64,000 bases of DNA, taken from contig JAABST010000020.1 in assembly GCA_011390275.1 (NCBI GenBank), positions 1 through 64,000 of the forward strand, in the 5' to 3' direction. Below are positions 45,101 to 50,236 of this stretch, one piece after another (position 1 is the first letter of the stretch; each line of letters starts with the position of its first letter). The translations under genes and the position numbers were made by a program. The notes under the pieces were generated by a model. It saw nothing but the letters and a program-made list of their open reading frames with translations, did no database searches and was not told the DNA's origin. Source of the stretch: Geitlerinema sp. S16 (GTDB taxonomy: Bacteria > Cyanobacteriota > Cyanobacteriia > Cyanobacteriales > Geitlerinemataceae).

Positions 45101-46077
45101 CTGAGCGTGCTCACTTGATGGCTAGGCTAGTGTCTCTACAACCTAGCTTATTGCCTGAAGCATTACGTCTCATAGACAAAATTTCTGATGATCACTGCAA
45201 GTATACGGTATTGGCTGAGTTGGTTGGCAATATTCCAGTATGGCTATTTCATACTGCTGCCATAATTGCCAAAAAGATACCGCATAAACTTACTCGAGCC
45301 AAAGCTTTTTTAGCTCTATCAAAACATAGAAAAGAGTGTTTTCTTGAAGCACTGACTATTACTCGTCAGAATTTGGAAGCATCAGAACGAGCTAGAATGT
45401 TGGGCGAGCTGGCAATACATCAGGAAGATTTGTTTGCTGAAGCTCTTGTGGCCGCTAGTGAAATACCAAGTGTGGTTTCTCAAGTTTCTGTTTTGTGCCA
45501 ATTATGCCAAATGCTTCCACAAAAATATTTCTCTCAGGCTTTGAATATGGCGCGTCAAATTAGTGTGTCGGAACGAGCTGAAGTTTTAAATGTCTTGGTG
45601 AAATATGACTCCAGTCTTATGCGAGAAGCACTAGAGTTGACCCTTCAAATTGATAATGATCATAGACGATCCAGTGCGTTGGTCAAGCTTGCGGAAAACT
45701 TGCCGGTATCTTTGCATTCAAGAATGCTTGAGGTGATCGGCCTAATCTCTAGCTGTTCTGAGCGGGCTAAAGTACTGAGCACTCTGGCAAACTTTTCATC
45801 ACTACAACCATCTGTAGATTTAAGGCAAAGTGCGATCGCCATCCGTGACCCCTACCACCGCGCCCAAGCCCTCACCGGTTTCACCGACCCCACCTCCTGG
45901 CAAACCATCCATACCGACCACAACCAAAACCTCCTCCGCCTCCTCTCCACCCGCGATCGCAAACACCTGATCGAACTCCTCCCCAAACTCCACCCCACCC
46001 TCCTCCAACTCGGCGGCCAACCCGCCATCGATGCCGCGATCGAAGCCATGCGCGACGCCTGCAACCAATGGCCGTAA
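42172..46077 (+). CDS. NB-ARC/STAND ATPase with long helical repeat domain, mosaic composition
   Basis: A 1,301-residue protein from ATG 42172 (GGAAGGG ribosome site just upstream). Residues 1-55 are Gly/Asn/Gln-rich (NINTGGGDACEVHNQGQYSE), like prion- or solenoid-type signalling N-termini of STAND proteins. The NB-ARC core has P-loop GLGGIGKS (107-114), Walker B LLVVDDLW (183-190), VLVTTRE (207-213), GYLPLALEL and an MHD-like RQHDLLHDL near 390. From about 555 to 1290 run 30-45-residue helical repeats with EAL, RA and LP positions. DNA for residues about 603-1219 (43981-45828) is AT-rich with no CGATCG seen, while both flanks are GC-rich. Such proteins sense ligands, often phage proteins. 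Confidence 0.88.
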   Translation: MGEQRNINTGGGDACEVHNQGQYSEGNIDNRRYQQGIIANDNATINIETLHQHFHFENPFPDGVPFKAPPIPKHFVPRPQYSNVIREQLLSVEANQPGTLVVSAIQGLGGIGKSVMAAALAHEPAIAKHFPNGVLWVTLGQKPDLLPLLGDWIFKLGDQQYKPTTVEAASDYLRSLLADKTMLLVVDDLWNASHFEPFRLAGKGCRVLVTTREVRLKDAQRIELAEMSLAESLALVEKRLDRQFDETEREEFAAFARAVGYLPLALELGAVQIEDGYYDWHTLLEAFEEEFDILDLEGDEISENDRRKYSLRACFNLSLKRLKPEQVRQFAWLGVLPEDVSVDARSVATLWETKPGATKKGLIGLHRRALLLAGVPVSVNGRSEPTFRQHDLLHDLAVELVAASPSAALPGLGLSMTVAHGQLLDRYRPASGAWWDLADDGYIHRRLTWHMERAGQIREMHELIRSANGAGRNAWSEACEDLGLLTVFVEDVARAWRCAEEVYGVIPTQAEGWWWQFWCAFAMGSLNSLVGNIPGELLATAVRQGHWSEARAVAYALQKREEGKRSKALAALMPELRGREIVDEAIRVARGMVSAENRDRVFVAVIEHQAEYWSPSNAITVVCQLSTSHEQSRGVQILVKKVPQNLKLALWSIADQIPKKLDKIKAMSEISMEISLKLLQQLSNEADQVRALDFIASRIPSKLLPKVLSIVKTMSFDHSISRSLIILSHYFQGNLLEEAVSIACRISSEIDRTDALVALCNYLPQQYQSQILKIAISTIHPLNKSKLILASAKWQESLFSEALQMTRRYLNRSAQVEILSRLSERDASLFNEALEVLEKIPNEYHKTRIFEALLEKLPTSFLPKALSVVLRVEHEKCRAMSLRVMAEKFNSCISSELSNAARQLLENSDKAFVFTVLAEKDSSLFYEALILNTRINDDLDKAKTLVELTFQKSAFLSEALIAIRNISDHHGDCLYLSERAHLMARLVSLQPSLLPEALRLIDKISDDHCKYTVLAELVGNIPVWLFHTAAIIAKKIPHKLTRAKAFLALSKHRKECFLEALTITRQNLEASERARMLGELAIHQEDLFAEALVAASEIPSVVSQVSVLCQLCQMLPQKYFSQALNMARQISVSERAEVLNVLVKYDSSLMREALELTLQIDNDHRRSSALVKLAENLPVSLHSRMLEVIGLISSCSERAKVLSTLANFSSLQPSVDLRQSAIAIRDPYHRAQALTGFTDPTSWQTIHTDHNQNLLRLLSTRDRKHLIELLPKLHPTLLQLGGQPAIDAAIEAMRDACNQWP

Positions 46078-46095
46078 CCCCCACACCGTAAACCC

Positions 46096-46329
46096 ATGAC
46101 CCCCAACGACTACAACCACCTCCTACAAACCGCCCTCACCCTACCCCCCAACCTTCGCACCCAACTCGCCCAAACCCTACTCGAAAGCCTCGATCAACCC
46201 TCCCCCCAACCCACAATCCAAAGCAACCACAGCGATCATTGGTTTGCGACACTCCCCAAACGCATCGACCCCCTAGAATTTCAGCGATCGATCCGGAGTG
46301 AATGGGATGACAGAACGCCGCCTCTTTGA
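46096..46329 (+). CDS. Addiction-module antitoxin-like protein
   Basis: A 77-residue protein. The helix TALTLPPNLRTQLAQTLLESLDQ (about 12-34) matches the putative addiction module component family (short antitoxins usually next to RelE- or PIN-type toxins). The tail is polar. It overlaps the following PIN toxin gene by 23 bp, the usual coupling in toxin-antitoxin pairs. Its first 33 bases recur nearly exactly at 47264 and 50173 as broken stubs. Confidence 0.75.
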   Translation: MTPNDYNHLLQTALTLPPNLRTQLAQTLLESLDQPSPQPTIQSNHSDHWFATLPKRIDPLEFQRSIRSEWDDRTPPL

Positions 46330-46699
46330 CACCAATATCCTCATCTACTTCCTCAACGGCGATTCAACTGTACGCGACCTCGTCGATCGCACCATCCAAA
46401 CCCAGACCGCCTACTATTCACCCATCACCCGGATCGAACTGCTCTCTTACCCAAACCTCACAGAGACAGAATCTCAAAACATTCGTGACTTTCTACACCA
46501 CCTGCAAATGATCGAGCTGAACGAACTCATGCTCGATCGTACCGCCGACATTCGTAGAACCACACGCATAAAGCTACCCGATGCACTGATTGCAGCCTGC
46601 GCGATCGAATCTAACTGCACGATGGTCACCCGCAACGTCAAAGACTTTGAGCACATTGCGGATCTCACACTTGAGAATCCTTACGATAACCAACCATGA
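46307..46699 (+). CDS. PIN-domain ribonuclease toxin (VapC-like)
   Basis: A 130-residue PIN protein from ATG 46307 (GGAG at 46294-46297). Acidic site residues lie in RLFDTNILIYF (first Asp), ITRIELLSYP (Glu), and KLPDALIAACAI (Asp), followed by TRNVKDFEHI. VapC toxins cut RNA, often tRNA or rRNA, and are silenced by the partner. The antitoxin overlaps upstream and the next gene overlaps downstream by ATGA, so at least three genes form one unit. Confidence 0.88.
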   Translation: MTERRLFDTNILIYFLNGDSTVRDLVDRTIQTQTAYYSPITRIELLSYPNLTETESQNIRDFLHHLQMIELNELMLDRTADIRRTTRIKLPDALIAACAIESNCTMVTRNVKDFEHIADLTLENPYDNQP

Positions 46700-46923
46700 C
46701 CCTCACCGACCTCCTCCCCGCCCTGCAAAACCTCCCCCGCCCCGACAAACTCCGCGCCATGCAATTCCTCCTCGCCGAACTCGCCCGCGACGAAGGACTC
46801 GCCCTCATCCCCGACGCCACCTACGAAATCTGGTCACCCCTCGACTCACACCAAGCCGCCCACCAACTCACCGCACTGCTCGACGAAGCCGAGACTCGAA
46901 AAACTTATCAACGCTTGGCATGA
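46696..46923 (+). CDS. Small soluble protein in the toxin-antitoxin-like operon
   Basis: A 75-residue, mostly helical protein (LLPALQNLPRPDKLRAMQFLLAEL, then LDSHQAAHQLTALLDE). It is coupled by ATGA overlaps to both the PIN gene and the DUF2442 gene. The N-terminal half resembles short antitoxin or dimerisation modules that precede other TA genes in cyanobacteria; I cannot assign a family. Confidence 0.65.
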   Translation: MTLTDLLPALQNLPRPDKLRAMQFLLAELARDEGLALIPDATYEIWSPLDSHQAAHQLTALLDEAETRKTYQRLA

Positions 46924-47231
46924 CTACTTTAACCCTGACCACTGAACCCACCGCCACCCACATCGAATTCACCCACACCACCTTCACCATCCACCTCGCC
47001 GATCGTCGCCAACTCACGATCCCCCTCGACTGGTATCCCCGATTGCACCATGCAACCCCTGACGAACGCCACAACTGGGAACTCCTCGGTGACGGCTACG
47101 CGATCGAATGGCCGCAACTCGACGAACACATCGGCATCGAAGGACTCCTCGCCGGACGACACAGCGGCGAAAGCCAAACCTCCCTCGATCGCTGGCTGAA
47201 CAGCCGATCAACACCACCAGAAGCCAACTAA
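46920..47231 (+). CDS. DUF2442 family protein
   Basis: A 103-residue protein from ATG 46920. IEFTHTTFTIHLADRRQLTIPLDWYPRL, then WPQLDEHIGIEGLLAGR near residue 65-81, match DUF2442, a family usually paired with DUF4160 or other TA-like genes. Function is unproven; an antitoxin-like or NinJ-like DNA-binding role is discussed for relatives. The last 93 bp (47139-47231) belong to the 507-bp repeat and are copied at 50048-50140. Confidence 0.8.
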   Translation: MTTLTLTTEPTATHIEFTHTTFTIHLADRRQLTIPLDWYPRLHHATPDERHNWELLGDGYAIEWPQLDEHIGIEGLLAGRHSGESQTSLDRWLNSRSTPPEAN

Positions 47232-47263
47232 ACCCCAACCCAACCCCGCAAACACCCAAACCC

Positions 47264-47311
47264 ATGACCCCCAACGACAACAACCACCTCCTACAATCGG
47301 AGCTGCGATAA
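47264..47311 (+). pseudogene. Antitoxin 5' stub, left copy
   Basis: Starts ATGACCCCCAACGACAACAA, like the antitoxin gene at 46096 apart from one base, then diverges after the CTACAA codons and stops at TAA 47309-47311. Sixteen codons in all, so a broken copy of the antitoxin start. Confidence 0.7.
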
Positions 47312-47327
47312 GTCCCACCCACTTGGG

Positions 47328-47645
47328 TTATTCCGGCTCCCCAATCAACACAAACGCCGCCCAATAATACGGATTCGGATACTTCTCCTTCACACTTAAC
47401 ATCGCCCGCCGCAACGCCCGCGCCTTACCCATATCCCCACCCTGCCACACCCGATAAAACTCCACCATCAGATCCGCCGTCGCCCGATCGCTCACATTCC
47501 ACAACGACACCAACACACTCGGCACACCCGACACCATCAACGATCGCGACAAACCAATCACACCATCCCCCGAAATCCGCCCCAACCCCGTACTGCACGC
47601 ACTCAACGCCACCAAATCCGCATTAAGCGACAAATCGAGAATTTC
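47328..47645 (-). pseudogene. Truncated CHAT gene (C-terminal 105 codons)
   Basis: Identical to the end of the CHAT gene at 50237. It retains the Cys segment LVALSACSTGLG and the C-terminal helices but has lost the catalytic His, TPR and signal regions at the repeat border (47645). An internal ATG at 47633 could start a 101-residue product, but no promoter or ribosome site is evident. Confidence 0.85.
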
Positions 47646-47796
47646 AGCAGGGCATCAATGTCTGGATCGCGACGGGGCAATCGGCGGTGTCGCGAGCTTG
47701 GTAGGTGACGCAAAAGCCACCTTCACCGAGTAGCCGCTCGATCGTGTATTTGCCGCCCGCGAGGCGGTATCCGGACTGCCAAATTGTCATGGGCAT
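47644..47796 (-). pseudogene. Broken 5' end of a serine/threonine protein kinase gene
   Basis: From ATG 47796 the frame reads MPMTIWQSGYRLAGGKYTI, then LLGEGGFCVTYQARDT and CPVAIQTLMP, and meets TGA exactly at the repeat border (47644-47646). This is the glycine-rich loop and beta-3 strand of a bacterial Hanks-type kinase (usual form GEGGFGVTYLA...VAIK). Only 50 codons remain, and the invariant Lys of beta-3 appears as Gln. It lies 73 bp downstream of the acyltransferase stop on the same strand. Confidence 0.8.
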
Positions 47797-47869
47797 AGCT
47801 AAACTAGGGGCGTAGATCGTCTCCTTGTTGTTTTTTGTCGGGCGGTCAAAAGATTATCTAGCGAAGGCT

Positions 47870-49945
47870 CTACGGTTCATTGATGACATACCCTAAGTTT
47901 CGTTGATCGAGAAATTCAATGAAATCATCGTAGAGGGATTCCGAACCATAGGCATTTAAGTGATCGTCGTCGGCAAACAGTGGCGTACCTTCTGCCGAGA
48001 ATGGCGCACAGTTTTCTGCGTTGCAGAAGTTCAAGAATGGATCGTAAATATGCAGCGCCGCAGACTCAGACTCGGCCTGCTGAAAAGCCTTGATGATCGG
48101 CATTCGGTATTCTGCCTCAACCGCAGGATCGAGTCGGCAGGTCTCTGGCTGAAGTGCGAGTGGGCGGAACCACTCTGTTTGGCACTCATGAGGGAGGTGC
48201 TTCCAGTCAGGCAGTGGCGCAAAAACGACGAGGGATATGCCACGCTCGGCTAGTTTATCGGCAATCTTCGGTAGCTCTGCCGAGTACTGCGTCAGCACTT
48301 CTGTTTTCGATAGGCGCTCTTTCTGCTGGCGTAAGGTATATCCACCATTGCGAGAGAGCTTGAGATCTTCTGAATAGTTAGGCTCTAAAAAGTAAGGCTT
48401 AGAGCGGCTGGATACGATCACGACATCTCCCGGTTTTCCGTCTTCGAGAACCTTGGAGATGAAGGCAGTATTGGAATCCCGACAGGCGCGCCCGCCTTTG
48501 CCGCTGCGCTCTAGAGTTTCCGAAAAAAAGCAACCCGTTTTAACGAGCATCACAAGCCGATCGAAACGATCGTTCTCGATGAGTTGGCTTACCAAGGGGC
48601 GCAGAGCCAACGTGTGGCTATCTCCTGTGAAGTAGAAGGTTCGCAGAGGCTCTGGCGCTGATTCGCGATCAATATAGCTGCAATCAGAAAAATCCTCCGA
48701 GGCCGTGCGCCCGTCTTGGCAGGGTTTGTAACTTGGCGACAGCGTAAAGGGATAGCGTGTTGCCCTTGGGTAGACGGTTCCCGCGTATATCGCCCGCGCC
48801 GGTGCGGAATTTAGGAAAAAGAGGAAGAGCGTCGTCGAGAGAACGAGCGCAACGCCGTAGCCGATCGTTTTGAGGGAAGATTTCGCCCATTGCGCATGTC
48901 GAAGTGGTGTTTCGATTTTGTGATAGGAAATCGCCGACAGCGCAAAAATTAGGGGGAGTTGAATAACGAGCGTCCATTTTGAAATGCCCACCGTCCAGCG
49001 GCTGAGTACGATGACCGACCAGTGCCAAAGATAGAGCGAATACGACAGCCGTCCGATATAGGTGAGCCAAGGATGGGACAGTGATCGCCCGGCTGCACCA
49101 CGCGCGTCGAGGAACAGCATTGCCAAGCTCACGATCGCCACTGCTGCAATTCTCGACCAGGTTTGCAGCTCGATCGGCAAGAAGAACAGACTTGTCAGAG
49201 CGATAACGAGCAGCGCGGCGATCGCATTTCGGTAGCGCGAGAGGGCGTTTGGGAAACGGCGGGCGATGGGGAACATCAAACACCCCGCCCCGAGTTCCCA
49301 AAATCGTGCGGGGGTCAAAAAATATGCCGTTGCTTCGCCTGTATTTGCCAGCGACACGTACAGACCAAGAGAAAGCAGGCTCAAGACGGCGATCGAAACG
49401 AGTACGTTTCGCGTTCCGCCCGGACGCTGCTTGCCGCTAAAACCGCATAGGTACAGTAGTGCGGGAAAGACAAGGTAAAACTGCTCTTCAACACCCAGCG
49501 ACCAGGTGTGGGTAAAGAGATTGAGTTCGGCAGAGCCACCAAAGTAGTCAATGCTCTGCTGCAATAAATATAAGTTTGAAACGCCAAACAGTGCGAAGAC
49601 TCCAGTCCAGAGCGATTCTTCGGGGTTATAGATAAACAGGCAGCCCAGCAGACTCGTCACCGCAATACAGGCAATGAGTACCGGAAATAGCCGCTTGACC
49701 CGGCGGGCATAGAAGTCAATGAAGTAAGCTTTCGCGGAGGTGTGATGCTTGCGCGAAAGCGCGAAAGTGACCACAAAGCCAGACAGCGTAAAAAATATAT
49801 CAACCCCGAGAAAGCCACTAGGCAAAATGTCGGGGTTGAGGTGGTTGGCGATGACGGCTAGGACGGGCAAGACGCGCAGGCCATCAATTTCGTGCCGGTA
49901 GCGTGATGGGGCTGGGCTAGCGGCAACACCGAGGGCTGTACTCAT
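47870..49945 (-). CDS. OafA/YrhL-type acyltransferase fused to SGNH hydrolase domain
   Basis: A 691-residue membrane protein. Residues about 15-380 form an acyltransferase-3 domain with ten or so membrane helices, starting YRHEIDGLRVLPVLAVIANH (catalytic His region) and GFLGVDIFFTLSGFV. A C-terminal periplasmic SGNH-like domain (about 430-680) has FTGDSHTLAL (Ser block) and DDDHLNAYGS (Asp/His block). Such proteins O-acetylate lipopolysaccharide, exopolysaccharide or peptidoglycan. It is the only intact gene in the 2,402-bp segment between the 507-bp repeats. Confidence 0.92.
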   Translation of the reverse strand: MSTALGVAASPAPSRYRHEIDGLRVLPVLAVIANHLNPDILPSGFLGVDIFFTLSGFVVTFALSRKHHTSAKAYFIDFYARRVKRLFPVLIACIAVTSLLGCLFIYNPEESLWTGVFALFGVSNLYLLQQSIDYFGGSAELNLFTHTWSLGVEEQFYLVFPALLYLCGFSGKQRPGGTRNVLVSIAVLSLLSLGLYVSLANTGEATAYFLTPARFWELGAGCLMFPIARRFPNALSRYRNAIAALLVIALTSLFFLPIELQTWSRIAAVAIVSLAMLFLDARGAAGRSLSHPWLTYIGRLSYSLYLWHWSVIVLSRWTVGISKWTLVIQLPLIFALSAISYHKIETPLRHAQWAKSSLKTIGYGVALVLSTTLFLFFLNSAPARAIYAGTVYPRATRYPFTLSPSYKPCQDGRTASEDFSDCSYIDRESAPEPLRTFYFTGDSHTLALRPLVSQLIENDRFDRLVMLVKTGCFFSETLERSGKGGRACRDSNTAFISKVLEDGKPGDVVIVSSRSKPYFLEPNYSEDLKLSRNGGYTLRQQKERLSKTEVLTQYSAELPKIADKLAERGISLVVFAPLPDWKHLPHECQTEWFRPLALQPETCRLDPAVEAEYRMPIIKAFQQAESESAALHIYDPFLNFCNAENCAPFSAEGTPLFADDDHLNAYGSESLYDDFIEFLDQRNLGYVINEP

Positions 49946-50047
49946 TTCTATCGGTGGCTGGCAAGATCGGGCGGATTCCTACAATGTTGTAGCACAGGAG
50001 CGAGTGAGGAGTCCTCTTCCCACACGCTCCCGTGCCGTGACGTTCTG

Positions 50048-50140
50048 GAAGGACTCCTCGCCGGACGACACAGCGGCGAAAGCCAAACCTCCCTCGATCG
50101 CTGGCTGAACAGCCGATCGACACCACCAGAAGCCAACTAA
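50048..50140 (+). pseudogene. 3' fragment of the DUF2442 gene
   Basis: The last 30 codons plus stop of the DUF2442 gene (GLLAGRHSGES... to PPEAN) without a beginning. It exists only because the 507-bp block is duplicated. Confidence 0.85.
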
Positions 50141-50172
50141 ACCCCAACCCAACCCCGCAAACACCCAAACCC

Positions 50173-50220
50173 ATGACCCCCAACGACAACAACCACCTCC
50201 TACAATCGGAGCTGCGATAA
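50173..50220 (+). pseudogene. Antitoxin 5' stub, right copy
   Basis: Same 16-codon stub as at 47264-47311. Confidence 0.7.
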
Positions 50221-50236
50221 GTCCCACCCACTTGGG

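Larger units (their letters stand above)
47139..47645. repeat. 507-bp direct repeat, left copy
   Basis: Matches 50048-50554 over its whole length without gaps at a constant offset of 2,909; I found a single mismatch (CCGATCAACACC here, CCGATCGACACC there). It contains the 3' end of the DUF2442 gene, an antitoxin stub, and the last part of a CHAT gene. Borders are sharp: CATC|GAAGG on the left and ATTTC|AGCAG on the right. Confidence 0.95.

Noticed and set aside
45820..46119. Gly/Val-rich minus frames at the end of the STAND gene
   Set aside because: Three overlapping frames are shadows of the C-rich plus strand.
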